Assembly (NCBI GenBank): GCA_033961575.1
Contig: CM066730.1
Coordinates: 117,083,523 to 117,147,522 of the forward strand
DNA from: Aselliscus stoliczkanus
Lineage: Eukaryota > Chordata > Mammalia > Chiroptera > Hipposideridae
Length of the DNA: 64,000 bases
Direction of reading: 5' to 3'
In this document: in pieces, positions 1-13,903 of the stretch
How positions within the stretch are numbered: position 1 is the stretch's first letter
Layout of the letters: every line of letters starts with the position of its first letter
The notes under the pieces: model-generated
The model's input: only the letters and a program-made list of their open reading frames with translations
Told to the model about the DNA's origin: nothing
Database searches by the model: none
Made by a program: the position numbers and the translations under genes

Positions 1-247
1 GACTATTCGCAGCTCATACTGGCTGCCAGCCGCTCACGCTGGCTGCCGGCCACTCACTGTAGCCTATGGCAGCCCACTGCAGCAGGGGCTGCAGCCTACA
101 CCGTCACTGGGGCTCGCATAGCCCAGCTCCAGGTGGAGCTGTTGTTAGCTGTAGAGGGCAGTGTCATTGGCCCTCATATGTGGGATCCGAACCGGGGCGC
201 TGGCATCCCAAAACAAGCAATTAACCATTGCACCACTCAGCCGGCCC
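1..247 (-). repeat. Long composite tRNA-SINE (type B), cut by the window edge
   Basis: Reverse-oriented 5' part of the long SINE. It holds the tRNA-like head (GGCCGGC...GTTCGGATCCCACATATGAG read on minus), CTACAGCTAACAACAGCTCC and the repeated GGCAGCCAGCGTGAG units. Its tail lies outside the window. Confidence 0.85.
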
Positions 248-279
248 TAAACCATTTTTTTTAAATCGTGTAATCCCTA

Positions 280-850
280 GCTTGAATTCCTCCAGTGACT
301 TCCCACTTTACTTAGAATAAAATCCAAACTCCTTGAATTGCCCTCTGTTCCTTGCTGAACTTTTGACTGTCTCCCTGTACATTCCTGCTTATTGATCATA
401 CTCCAACCACACTGGCCTTGTTTCAGGGCTAAAACCACAAGCTCTTTTCTATCTCAGGACCTTGACATTTAGTGTTCCTTCTGTTCAGGCTGTTTTTCCC
501 TATGTCTTTACATGCCTGCCTCCTTATTAATTAAATTCTAATGGTATCTTCACAGAAATGGTGTCCTTGGAACCACTAGCTAAAGCACCTCCCCTGCCCC
601 ATCACCCTGTATTATGCTCTTTTAAATTATGCTCTTCTCAGCTCTAATCAGTAGCTGATATTGTCTTACTTTTTTGTTTATTGTCTGTCAGTCCTACCCT
701 GCCGCCCCACCCCTGCCACCCCTCTTTTAGAAGCAAGCTCCTTAAGGGCAGGGCCACATTTGTCGTATTTACTGCTTTATTCTCAGCTTTTGAAACACTG
801 CTGGGAATGGAAGCACATAATAGGTTCCATAAATATTAGATGGCTGATAC
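280..850 (+). repeat. L2 LINE 3' fragment
   Basis: Ancient, diverged L2-like text: ATAAAATCCAAACTCCTT, CTCAGGACCTTGACATTT and AGCAAGCTCCTTAAGGGCAG ending with an ATAGGTTCCATAAATATT-type terminus. Open frames here are chance. Confidence 0.65.
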
Positions 851-889
851 ATGCCTTTATCTGGAAACATTCCTGTTGAAGTAGAAAGT

Positions 890-1020
890 GGCTGACCATT
901 CCCCTTTTATAGAAAGAAAGAATGAGGCACAAAGGAGAAATTTCTTGCCTAAGTAAAAGACTGATTTGGTATTAGAATCCTGATGCTGTGATTTCCAGTC
1001 CATTGCTCAAATTTGTGTCA
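890..1020 (+). repeat. MIR-like SINE fragment
   Basis: Contains the degraded MIR signature GAATGAGGCACAAAGGAGAA and TTAGAATCCTGATGCTGTGA. Short and diverged. Confidence 0.45.
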
Positions 1021-1390
1021 TACAGTAGCTTGTTTAACGTTACAACAAGGTTACATTGCCACCACTTCCAGGATACACTTTAGTATTAGGAGGTAGAACC
1101 TTCAGAAAATCTCCTGAGTATGTCTGTAACCTTCAGGCAGTTCTAGTACTGAAGCAACAATTTTGCTGTCAATTGAGAATCCTAAACCAGTTAATTCCAT
1201 ATAAACCTTTTACCCTTATAATTCTCAAGTACAACCCAAAATGCAGGCCGCTCAAATCATTTAACACCTGTAAAACCATTATCCTATACTTTCTCCAGCC
1301 TGGCTCATTTTTTCCATTTCCACCAGTCCCAACAACAGTGTTTCTAATTCTATTGTAAGAAAACTACCTACGTTTCCTACCTAATTCTCT

Positions 1391-1420
1391 CATTCATTCA
1401 TTCATTCATTCATTCATTCA
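1391..1420. repeat. (CATT)n microsatellite
   Basis: Seven tandem CATT units, at the start of an L2-like antisense fragment that appears to continue to about 1650. Confidence 0.85.
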
Positions 1421-1689
1421 TGTATGTTTGCAAAGCAGACAGACATCCCAACAAATTCAGCACCTGGGGCAGAATAAGGGATTCAAAGAAGGCTTCTAGA
1501 GGAAGTGATTTCTAATCTGAAATAGAATGACTAATAGGAAATAGCCAGGTGAACTGGGAAGAAGGGGACAGAGGGGGAAGGTAGGACAGGCAGATGCAGG
1601 TCGCAGAGGGAAAAGCGAGCCTGAAGGCCTGCAGCCAAGGGGAGGCGCATCTTTTCCTAGAAGCCTTTCTTGACCTCTTCACCTAATTT

Positions 1690-1915
1690 CGGTGTTCTTC
1701 CTCTGTGTTTATGCACAGAACTCTGTGAGACCTTTACCATGGTATTTGTCAGGATGTATCATTACTGCCTAACTGGATTATCATTTCCCCAGTGGGCTGT
1801 AAACTCTTTGAGGACAGTGACATAAGCGTGTCTGCCTATCTGCATCTCCTCAGCCCCTAGAACAGTGGTGAAATTCCATAGGCATCTAATAAATACTTAT
1901 TCAGTAAATGAATAG
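1690..1915 (+). repeat. L2 3' end
   Basis: Carries the typical L2 terminus: TGTAAACTCTTTGAGGACAG, then CAGCCCCTAGAACAGTG and TCTAATAAATACTTATTCAG. Confidence 0.65.
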
Positions 1916-2151
1916 AAGACTGAAGACATGTCACTTATGATAAATATGTGAATTTTAGTAAAAAACATCTTATGTGAAGCATGTTGTCTTTATTGTATAA
2001 AACAGTTGAGGAATGATTTCATGTTTTCTATATTGAACTTATATTAGTAGTGTACTGCTTAAACATAACAGTAGAATAGTAACCATTAAAAAGCATAAAT
2101 AATGTACATGTTAAGTTTTCCTATAGTGATAAAAGATGTTATAAATTTTAC

Positions 2152-2277
2152 CATGATATGGCTTCAATTTGCTTTGCTTGTATAGTTTTTCAACTTTTCT
2201 CATTAGTTCTTCTTTAATTCTTTCCAAATATCTTCTTTCTTCCTTTACTTGTTTTATTTGTTTGATCATCTTCTCTC
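2152..2277 (-). CDS. SPATA1: SPATA1 coding exon 9 (start of coiled coil)
   Basis: 126 bp completing Arg278 and encoding residues 279-319, including [19 protein letters not shown] and a Lys/Glu-rich heptad-like run. Acceptor ATTTTAG, donor GTAAAA, ending in phase 1. Further exons must lie left of the window; none was recognised in bases 1-2150. Confidence 0.9.
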
Positions 2278-5200
2278 CTAAAATATTATAACCCATATTT
2301 ATCAATGTCTAAAAACTAAAAGATGGCTCATTTCCTAAAATATAGTGTGTAAACCTCAATGTGCTTAAAACAGCAAAAATAAATTTTACCTAAATTCTGT
2401 TTTTCTTCCTGTAATGTAGCATTTGTCCTTATGGAAAACACTGAGGAATCTTTTTAGTTTCTAAGAGTGATACATAAGGGGATTTACACATATGTAAATA
2501 ATACAGTATGTCCCAGCTGAATTTACATGTATTTGTAACACTAGACAAAGCTCAAGAAGTTATATTTCCTGTTTTAATTCTTTTGATAAGTTTATCTTGG
2601 GCCCAAGTTATTGTACTTAAATCTTACATGGAAAATGTAAATCTTTAAAAGAAATATTACTGACTAAACACATAGTAATCAACACACAATTCATATACTT
2701 TAAAATAGTTTACCTTTTTTGTGGTAAAATATACATAATAAAATTACCATTTTAAGCATTTTATTTTATTTTTTTTTGAGGGCAGTGTCACTGGCCCTCA
2801 TATGTGGGACCCGAACCGGGGCCGCTGGCTTCCCAAGCCAGCGCTTAACCACCACGCCACTCGGCCAGCCTTCATTTTAAGCTTTTTTAAGTGAACAGTT
2901 CAATGGAATTACGGACATTTACAATGTAGTGCAACCATTACCATCATTTATCCCCAGAACTTTTTTTAACTTCCCAAACTGAAATTCTGTTCTTATCAAA
3001 CAATAATTCCCCATTAACATAATTTAATTTTACTTCACAGAATCATCTGTACTTATGGTGTTATCATACTTACTCTCAATTTGTAATAAAGGGATTTCAG
3101 GTATTCCTGGAGTAAAGGCAGATTGACAAGGAAGTGAAGGAAAATCAATAAGATCTGGCATGGTAATGCACTCTTTTTTAACTATCTGTAAGAAAACATG
3201 AAAATCAGTAAGATTTAGTAGGGTGACATGTTATTTTTCACCCATGTGATAATGTACAACAGCAATGCATTTTTTTTACTTATGTGGTGATGACCTCCCA
3301 AATTTCTATTTATAACTATGGGTTCTTTCTTGTTCTCCAGCCTCTCCATTCCACTATTAGATGGACATTAATCACAGGGAATTTGAACTTAAAGAAAAAA
3401 AAAAACACAAAAAACCTATTATTGCTTTCTAAATGATTTTATTCTATATTTCTGATATTAGTTAGTTCTTATAGTAACATTTAAATTTTTCTAAGATGGC
3501 TACTGATTTTTTTTCATTTTGAGCCAATTTTGATCATTTATATTAGCTTAGAAAATTGAGACATTCTATCACATTTTCAAATTTTAGCATATATTTTATT
3601 TTCATATATTTTACCTACTCTGTAATTGTGATTATAGCACTTTCAAGTGTACTAATCTTTATATTTCTGCTCTTTTTTGATAAACTACCTCAAGCCTTAC
3701 CAATGTTGATGTTTCTCCCACCGCCAGTTTATAGATCTTGAATTATTTCAGTTCTGCTAGGGTTTTTAAATTCTGTAACTTACTAGTTTATCTTTATTAA
3801 GCCCTTACTACTACTTTGCTGTATTGTTCCTTTTAAAGTCTATGCTATTTTTTTTAACTTATAAAAGTCAGGTTCTCACAGGATAATGGCAACTACCTAA
3901 ATTAGAATTTGTCTACACATCATCCCAACTACTATAAAAAGAAAGCAAGTAAAATCATCCATATTTTACACCTACAGCATAACTAGGACACAGAATCTTT
4001 AATTGACACATGCTTTAATTTACATGTGGTGGGGAAATAAAACACCATAGACTACCAGAGTGTGTGCATAAGCTGATGACTGAGCTGTCACATGTGACTG
4101 TCTATTGGAGAACTGCGAACAGATAATCCAATAAACATCAACCACAGTTTAGCCTGGAAGAAGTCCCTCCCATGCAGAGCAGACATATTGAGAATAAGAA
4201 TAAGATCTGATGCATCAGGGCACTTACTATGAGGAATCCAAAGAAAGGAGCTTGTAAAACACAGGGGACCAGACAGGGTAATCATGGGAAGACACAGCTT
4301 CTGAGAGAGAGGAAAATGCTCTGGAAGTGAGAGGTTTTCCTTCAGAGATAGGTGGTAAGCAAAAAGAAGAGAGTGGCCAAGATAAGAGCTCTGTTGAATT
4401 AAATAAGACGAATAAACAAAAAAAAAAACAAAATAAATAAAACAGACCCTTTTCCAAAAGGCCACACTTATTTAAAAATAAACAAATAACTGCATTTCAC
4501 TATATCAGCAAAGAAAAAGATGGCCCCCCTAATCTAAGAAGCAGAAAAGCCACCAAAAACATCACTCCCTATTCCTCTATAAGAACATCTGTTATTACTG
4601 ATACAGAAAAATCCACACAAATGAACATATACAAATAACACCTACAAAGTATCTAGTGTCCACACAAAGCTACTTGTTAAAAGCTCTCAAAATTTGGGCC
4701 GGCCGAGTGGCGCGGTGATTAAGCCAGCGGCCCGGGTTCGGTCCCACATATGAGGGCCAGTGACACTGCCCTCAAAAAAACAAAAAAACAAACAAACAAA
4801 AATGACACACAATAAACTATATAACAACTCTTTAAAAAACAAACAAACAAAAAAACCCCCCAAAAAACCCTCCAAAAAAACCTCTCAAAATTGAGAACTG
4901 AAACAAAATTTAAAAACAGGAAGCCATAAAGCAGAGAAAAATTTAACAACATTCCCTACCTACATTAAATATAATTAAGCAGGCTTTTGCAGATATTAAC
5001 AAACACCCATATATCTAAAATTAAATAACTGAGAATAAAAATGGAAAACAGGAAGATGTGAAATGGAAGATGGCCAAACTGAAGAAAGAAATTAAAGAAA
5101 AACCAAAATTGTCTTAGAAATGAGAAAATTAGCATGCATCCAAGAAGGAAAAGATATGACCAAATATACAGTAAGGATAATGCAGAACAGAAATAACAGG

Positions 5201-8200
5201 GGCAAAGAAAATAAAACAAAGAAAATGGTAAAATAGATCAGAGAAGTAACAGATATAAAATGTAAAGAAGATCTGACAACTAATTGTAATCCCTGAAAAA
5301 GAAAAACAAACCAATGGAATGGATCTGCTATTTAAAGTGTTTTCTAAAATTATAATTAATTTCTTAAAACAAAAGAGTCCTGATTTTCATAATGAAGGGG
5401 CTCACTATGTACCCAGAAGAACCTGACCTAGAATTCTCAACTGAGATACAGTCTGGTAAAACTATTACACATCAAAGGAACCCTCTGGCTTTCCAGACCG
5501 AATTACTCGAGCCAGCTTATGAGAAAAGAAAATCAGCGTAGTGTCACACTTTTTAATTGTAACACATAAAACAAGATACCAGTAAAGCAACATTTTAAAG
5601 AAACTCAGAGAAAAAAGATATAAGCAAAGAATGTTATAGCCGATCAAACTGTTCAAGTGTCCAGGCTCTAGAGCAGGGATTAGCAAACTTCATTGGTCAA
5701 GGGCCAGAGAATAAATAATTTAGGCTTTGGGGGCCACATATGATCACTGTCATAATTCTTTTCCTCAAGTCTTTAAAAATGTAAAAAACATTAGTAGGTT
5801 GCAGCCTCACAAAACACCCTGCAGGCCATAGTTTGACCACCCCTACTCCAGATGATGTTTATAATATGGAAAAAGTAAGGGAATATTGTATCTAGGAGCT
5901 TTTTCTACGGTAAACTGAGCTTAATCCAAGCAAGAGATGATTGAAAAACCTTCTGCAAAAGAGCTGGCAGTAAGTCTTAAACATATTTGATTATAGACCT
6001 GAGACTAAAACAGACACGACAGGGATAAAACTAGAAGCAAAGCATATAAATGTTATATTTTTGACAAAGTAGAAATAATACAACTAAAATTACATGAGAG
6101 AATAAAGTAGGAAAAAGGGTGATTTTTTGATTATCCTGAATGTAACAGGTAGGAGTCAGAGAATAATTTTAGAGGTAACAAATCAAAAGCCTGAGAATCA
6201 ATTAAAAAATAAAAAGAGGGCCGGCCGAGTGGTGCATTGGTTAAGCGCTGGTTTTCGGAAGCCAGTGGCCCCAGTTCGGTCCCACATATGAGGGCCAGTG
6301 ACACTGCCCTCTACAGCTAACAACAACAGCTCCACCTGGAGCTGGGCTGTGTGAGCCCCGGGATGGTGTGGGCTGCAGCCCCTGCTGCAGTGGGCTGCCA
6401 TAGGCTACAGTGAGTGGCCCGCAGCCAGCGTGAGCAGCTGGCAGCCAGCGTGAGCTGCCAATAGCCGCGGTGAGCGACATCCAGAGGCCAGCGACTGATC
6501 TGCCTCATTCGGGAAGAGCGCAATGACGATACCAACAGTGAAGCAACATCCTCCGCAACTAAACTGAAGAACAAAAAGACAGCAACTTGTCTGTTCCCCT
6601 TCCCCGATTCCCCAACGCTGTTCCCCTCCCCCAATTCCCCAATAAAATCTTTAAAAAAATAAAAAAAATAAAAAGAGGACTAAGAATACTAGCATGAATG
6701 TTTTAGTATAATGGGTATACACTAGAACAAAAATACAATATTATTAAATACAAAGAGAGGAGAAAAGTGCAAATAAACCACATAATAGCATGTATGAACT
6801 ACAACATTTAAAAAAAATGACAAATCTGGGCCGGCCGAATGGCGCGGTGGTTAAGCGCTGGTTTGGGAAGCCAGCGGCCCCGGTTCGGTCCCACATATGA
6901 GGGCCAGTGACGTTGCCCTCAAAAAAAAGAAAAAAAAAGTCAAAAAATGACAAATCTGACATTAAACATATCAGTTCCATCAATAAATAAGGACATAACT
7001 GATGAAATGAAAAAGATTTTCAGATTGGCTCATAGCAAAACACAACTCTAAGCTGTATGTAACAGACACACCTAAAACAAAGCAATTTAGAAAGAATGGG
7101 GGGAAAGTGGGAAAGAAAGATTGTGTGCATAACAAAGACGTAAACAAAAAGAAAGCAGAAAGTAATATACAGTAAGGAAGAATTTAGGCCAAAAAAGCAC
7201 AAATAAGTCCAAGAAGGATACTTCATAATGCAAAAGTGATATTAATGTTCACTTAAGAACAAATTTGTGCCAAATCTAAATCAAATCAGAAACCGCAGGA
7301 GATGTAAGGATAAAATGTACCTAATAACAAGAGATTCTACTATGCATTTTCAGTCTAAGACATAGAAGAAGAATGTGGAAGGAAATAAGGATATGGACTA
7401 ATTAAACAATGTATTCAGCAAGGTACATAAATAAGCACCAAAGGAACTATCATCTCTTAGAATATATTTAAAAAATCACATTAATCTGAAATCTATGGCA
7501 GACAACCTATAGAAATACCTGAAAAGTTATCTCCAAACAAAGTAATCAAAATGGAGTCCATAAAATATAAAATCATGATCTACTTTATGGGAAATCTGGG
7601 AAATCAAAATCCAAACTTCAGTAAAATGGCATTAAGCATCCACCAGACTGACAGCACTTTAAAGCATGAAGACAGCATGTTTTATTAATATCTAGCAACA
7701 ACAGAGCAATTATTTGCTGAAGATGGCATGCCTTTGCTCTAAAACACACTTAATTACAGCTCTGTGGGGCCCAGAGCTGTGACCCTCGTCCCAGGGCTTG
7801 TCTCAGGCTCCATGCAGCATTCCAGTCCAGGATACACTAAGCATCACTGGATTAACTGGACATTCAAACCCAAGTGGCAGCACTACTTGCAAGGCCTTTG
7901 GGATCACCTTGTGAGACTTCTCTTGGTTTGGGCCCACTCAAAGTTGGCAGTCTTTTGGATTACTTGATTTAAAAAAACAAAAAAATTGGAGCAGCGCTTC
8001 CAAATGTGTTAAATATCTCTCCAAATTCCAGAGGCCCATCAAGTGACTCATTCTCAAGGGTAGCTGGGGCAAGATACAGAAACATTGGCTTTCACTTCAC
8101 AGGGCATAACAGGTCCCAGATCATGGAATTCAGAAATGTCACAGAATTGGCAGTCTCCTGAATTTTCTTCAGGCTTTTCTCCTACTCTCTAACCAATAAG

Positions 8201-11200
8201 GTTAGAAAATTTCAACATTTTAATCTGCAGCTTCATTTTGAATTTCAGTATAAATATTAGGTTTCAATATGACATTTAAAAAAATCTTAAAATCATACCT
8301 GACTGTCATCTCTTCTAATGATAATAACTCTATCATCCTCATTTTTCCAAAGAAACTGACTTAAAGAGAACGAGAGATTTGAAAGTGATATTAAAAAATG
8401 ATCCCATAAATATTAGCTTTTCATATTTTATATATTTTATTTCATCTTCTGTAAACATAGATAAAACATTAAAAGTTTTTAAAGTCAGCCTGAGACCATT
8501 ATCATATTATCTTTCAATCTCATTAACCATCAACATAAACGACATTTAATATCAGTAATAAAATCGTATTTCATTATATTATAGCTAAATTCATATCATA
8601 GTCCAAAGTCTATTGCAAGGTAAATAAGTGGAAATTTTGTAGATATATTTTATTTGCAGTTTTTCTGTGAATAATTGTTTATAAAATTCCTTATATTAAT
8701 TTAAAAAGACAAGTATGTGCAGAACTGTTGCTTAAGTACTATAATTTTGAGTGAAATGATACCAATGTAAAACTCAAGCACACTAATTAGTTTTCCCATA
8801 ACCAAGAATCTAAGAGAGGCTGAAAAATTAAGTTCTAAAAAATGCAGATGAATACAGAAAATTTTCTGTCATTAGGTTGCCCCTGATAGCAAAAGTTTTA
8901 CAACAGAAATAAATTTAATTGACAAAATATCCATGTTTTTTTTGGAGAGGAATGCTGGCATATAATAGCAAAGATCAGAATCAAGGTAAGTTTAACTTAA
9001 AATATCGCTGATTTCACTCATATGTTTGTTCTAGTTAGAAATCCCTATAACACAGTACCGTGGCTATCTCACTTTTCTTCTTACAGTTTAGCTTATGACA
9101 TGTGGTATCAATATTTATACGAATTACCTGTTTTTGTTGCTAAAATAATCATTTGAATCTTCCAATGATCCTGGCAATTCAGAATTTCCAAATTGGTTTT
9201 TTCCAGGCTGGTTTTCTTTTGGAGGGTCTTTTCCCTCAGCTGATGTTGATGTTTATCCATGACAAATAGAGTTCATAACGTTAAAAAAAATACTAAAATA
9301 AGGGCCAGCTGAGTGGCGTGGTGGTTGAGCGCTGGCTTGGGAAGACGGCAGCCCCAGTTCGGGTCCCACATATAAGGGTCATTGACACTGCCCTCAAAAA
9401 AAAAAATACTAAAATAAAATTTTGTTTTTATATGTACATGCTATTATCTTGTCCTGTGGTTCAGAATATCCATGAACTTTACCATACGTAATACAAGGCA
9501 ACTATTACCAAAGTGAATTTCATGAGAGTGAAAGGAAAATTCTTTGGTCAATTCAGTTTGGGGAAAATTGGGTTAAGCAGATATATTTGCTTTTCCATCA
9601 CAGTTTATTTTCTATATGAAATGAGGTAAAATAATTCAAATAATTTTTCAATTAATTCTTACAATGTAGTACTAGCTTTACTTATATATTTATAAGTTTA
9701 ATTTTGGTTTTTTAATTGCCTACCACTTAAGAACTGAATTATCAGTAAATTGATGGGTATAATCATATAATCAGATAAAAAATTTTAAAGTCTTTGAAAT
9801 ACAAACATCAACCAACATTAAAGTTGTTTTGCTTTGGTTTAATACTGTTTCCCTGGCTAAGATCTTCCTGGACTTAAAATAATAATACCAAGGTTTTACG
9901 CACTCATTTCCTTTTGTTTCACCTTTAGCCTTAACTTTCTCTGAAATTATTATAGAAGAAGTCAAGGTGGCAGAGTTTATTTAAGTACTGTAAGTATTGT
10001 GATTTTTTTTTTTAAGATTTTAATTGGGGAATAGGAGATGGGGAACAGTGTTGGGGAATTGGGGAAGGGGAACAGCCAAGTTGTTGTCCTTCAGTCTTAG
10101 TAGTGGAGGGCGCAGCTAGCTCATTTCTAAGCCCAATCGCCATCTGGCAGCTTGCAGCCGCTCAGCTCAAGATGCCATGTTCAATCTTAATGTGGGCAGG
10201 CATAGTCCAGCATCCCATGCGGAGTTGAACCAGAAACCTTGCCACTAAGAGTGCACGCTCTAACCACTGAACCATCTGGCCAACCGGTCAGCAGTTCAGG
10301 GCAGCTCAGCTCAAGGTGTTATGTTCAATCTCAGTTGCAGGTGGGCATAGCCCACCATCCCATGCGGGAGTCAAACCAGCAACCTTGTTGTTAGGAGCAC
10401 GTGCTCTCACCAGCTGAGCCATCCTGCCACCTGATGGCAGCTCAGCTCTGGTGCAGCTCACTGGCCTAAGTGGGAATTGAACTGGTGACCCTGTTACTCA
10501 GGGCTCACACTCAATCAACTGAGGCACTCAGTCAGCCCTGTGATTTTGTTTTTACTTTAACATAGTACTTAAATTGTTTTTTACCTCCCAACTGGTGAAA
10601 TTATTTTTTAAAATACCCAAATTGTAGCTTTCCTTTTATACTGCCCATATTTATAAGGCTAGATTTGCCCAGAATTTGCTTACAGACCTGACTGCCAATA
10701 TACTGTAATAACCTCTTTGGCTTTCCTATTCCAGTTGAAATCACCTTCTTCCTGATTCTTGTTAAGAAGCTCTTTCGAAGTGCTATCTAAAAAACTGGGA
10801 TCTGTTGTTCCAGGTTCTTCCTTTGACAAAGTTACACTAACTGGTCTGTGGATTATTCCATCAGCCTCAGCAACACCATTATGAGTCTGCTGCTCATCTA
10901 AAGAAACAGTTGATGTTGAGTAAATATTTCCTAAATGATCCATTATAGGGAGCAAATATAACTCTGGTTGAAGAGCCTAAAATATATAGGAAAATTTAAA
11001 TAATCAGTTTGTAATTTAAAAAATAGTAAGTTAAAAAATTAGCCAGTAAGTTAAAAAATGAGCATAAATTTAAAATTTCACATTACATACATATGGAGGA
11101 GCAAATGATTTGAGTTTCAGTTCTGATTCTTGCTTTGCCTTTACCTAGAAATAAATAAATGAGAAAATGAAATTAAAGCTTTTGTAATGTTTTTCAATTA

Positions 11201-11773
11201 TTTTTTACCCCCACTTTTTTTGTAGAAGGCATATATCTGCAACATAAATCATATCTAAAAGCTGGTAACTAAGGCTAGGTTCTAGAAAATGTAGAATATA
11301 ATCCTATTTCTATTTGCTGTACTAAACATAATAGAAATTCTATGTCATTTAATCATAGTAAGTATGGCTATCACTTGCCTGGACTCACTATGCGCCGGGC
11401 ACTATTTAAGCTATACCAGGGGTGCTGAAAAAATGTATACATGTGGACACTTTAGTTAACATTGCTCAAGCAGTAGTTCACCACAATCAGAAGTGTCTGG
11501 ATGCTGATGGCAACCACTTTGAGCACCTCTTGTAATTGCAGAAGTCAAATGTGACCTGTATTTATCTTTTGTTATTGGTATATATTGAGTATTACAATTT
11601 TAATATAGTTTTCCTTTCTTAAAATATGTTAACAATTTTTTTTTTTGAGGGCAGTGTCACTGGCCCTCGTATGTGGGACCCGAACTGGGACCGCTGGCTT
11701 CCCAAGCCAGCGCTTAACCACCGCGCCACACGGCCGGCCCCCTTTCTTAAAATATGTATACTTTTTTTGGCAC

Positions 11774-11837
<64 letters not shown>

Positions 11838-13847
11838 CATATATATTTTATCTGAGTTAATCCTCACAATTCCATGTAATAGACACACATATTATTTGTA
11901 GTTCACGGATAAGATTAAGGCAAAGAGAAGTTATGTGACTTCCCAAGATTTTATAGCTAGAAAGTTTCCAAGTTGGGAATCAAAACCAGGTCATCTGGTT
12001 CCAGAGTTCAACCTTGTATACTTTATTTCCTAAACATTCAACCCATAAAGTTTATTTGTCATTCATTCATTCAATAAATATTGAGGACATACTGTGTGTC
12101 AGGCAATGTTCTATATGGTGGGGATACAACTGTAAACAGGCAAAGTTCCTGCTGTCATGTAACATAGATTCTACTTGGGAGAACAGATGTTAAATAAACA
12201 TGATTTAGGATAGGGATATGTGATTTATGAAAATAAAACAGAATGAATGATATAATAGAGAGTAACTTAGAGAAAGAATATCTAAAAACTAGGTGGTCGG
12301 AGAAGACCCTTGAGAAAGGAACAAAGCTGGAGGTATCACGCTACCTGATATCAAATAATACTACAAGCCTATAGTAATCAAAACAGCATTTTACTGGCAT
12401 AAAAACAGACACATAGGTCAATGAAACAGAATAGAGAGCCCAGAAATAAATCCTTGCTTATATGGTAATTTATTATGACAAAGGAAGCAAGAATTTACAT
12501 TGGGGTAGACAGTCTATCTAATAAAGGATGCTGGGAAAACTGGACAGATGCCTGCAAAAAAATGAAACTGGACCACCTCCTTACACCATATACAAGAATA
12601 AACTCAAAATGCATTAAAGACTTAAACGTAAGACCTGAAATCATAAAACTCTCAGAAGAAAATATAGGAAGTAAACTCTCAGACATTACCCTTAGTAATA
12701 TTTCTACTGACATATCTCCTCGAGCAAGGGAAACAAAAGAAAAAATAAACAAATGGGACTACATCAAACTAAACAGTTTTCTTCACAGCAAAGGAAACCA
12801 TCAACAAAACAAAAAGACATCCTACTGAATGGAAGAAGATATTTGCCAATGATAAATCTGATAAGGGGTTAATATTCAAAATTTATTTAAAAAATTCATA
12901 CAACTCAACACCAATAAAACAATCCAATTAAAAAATGGGCAGAGGACCTGAATAGACATTTCTCCAAAGAGGGCATACAGATGGCCAATACACATATGAA
13001 AAGATGCTCAATGTCACTAATCAAAGAAATGCAAATGAAAAACACAATGAAATACCACCTCACTCCCGTCAGGATGGCTATCATCAATAAATCAACAAAC
13101 AACAAGTGCTGATGAGGGTGTGGAGAGGGTGTTGGTAGGATTGCAAATTGGTGCAGCTACTATGGAAAACAGTATGGAGCTTCCTCAAAAAATTAAAAAT
13201 AGAACTACTATATGACCCAGCACTTCTACTTCTGGGTGTATATCCAAAGAAATTCAAAACACTCATTAAAAAAATATATATGCACCCTATGTTTACTACA
13301 GCACTATTCACAATAGCCAAGATATAGAAACAACTGAAATGTCCAACAATAGATAATTGGCTGAAAAAAACTGTGATATATTTATATACTGGAGTATTAT
13401 TACTCTGCCATAAAAAAGAATGAAGTCTTACCATTTGCAGCAACATGGATGGACCTAGAGGATATTACGCTAAGTGAAATAAGTCAGACTGAGAAAGACA
13501 AATACCTATGATCTCATTTACATGTGGAATATAAAGAACAGAATAAACGAGCAAATGAAACAGAAATAGACTTGGATACAGAGAACAAACATGGTTGCTA
13601 GATGGGAGGGGGATTAGGGGATAGGTGAGAAAGGTGAGGGATTAGGAAGTACACATTGGTAGTCACATAATAGTGACAGGGATATGAAATACAGTATGAG
13701 GAATATAATCAATAATGTTGTAAAAACTATGTAGGGTGTCAGACAGGTACTGGACTTATTGGGGGGATCACTTCATAGATTATATAAATGCCTAACCACT
13801 GTGCTGTACACCTGAAACTAATATAAAATAATATTGAATGTCAACAC

Positions 13848-13903
<56 letters not shown>

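Larger units (their letters stand above)
11370..12010 (+). repeat. MIR element split by a mariner
   Basis: Left part CACTATGCGCCGGGCACTAT and right part TGAGTTAATCCTCACAATTC through AACCAGGTCATCTGGTTCCA are the two halves of one MIR. The mariner, SINE and (TG)n track fill the middle. Confidence 0.75.

Noticed and set aside
1391..1420. CRISPR-like array
   Set aside because: Tandem CATT repeats have no spacers; the window is mammalian and no array of repeats with unique spacers was seen.
6198..6634. Open frames within the long SINE copies (also at 21365-21785, 22942-23481, 52299-52725, 56953-57498)
   Set aside because: They repeat the same translated SINE consensus in each copy; the SINE is noncoding and tRNA-derived.
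10680..10744. Extension of SPATA1 exon 5 to the end of its open frame
   Set aside because: The extra residues do not match human SPATA1, and a GTGATT donor plus the in-frame next exon at 9239 give the expected protein.
11619..11901. Frames with runs of Cys-Val or Thr-His
   Set aside because: Translation of the (TG)n/(CA)n microsatellite and a SINE.
12475..12828. 117-codon plus-strand frame as a host gene
   Set aside because: It lies within L1 ORF2 3' sequence with stops and frameshifts around it.
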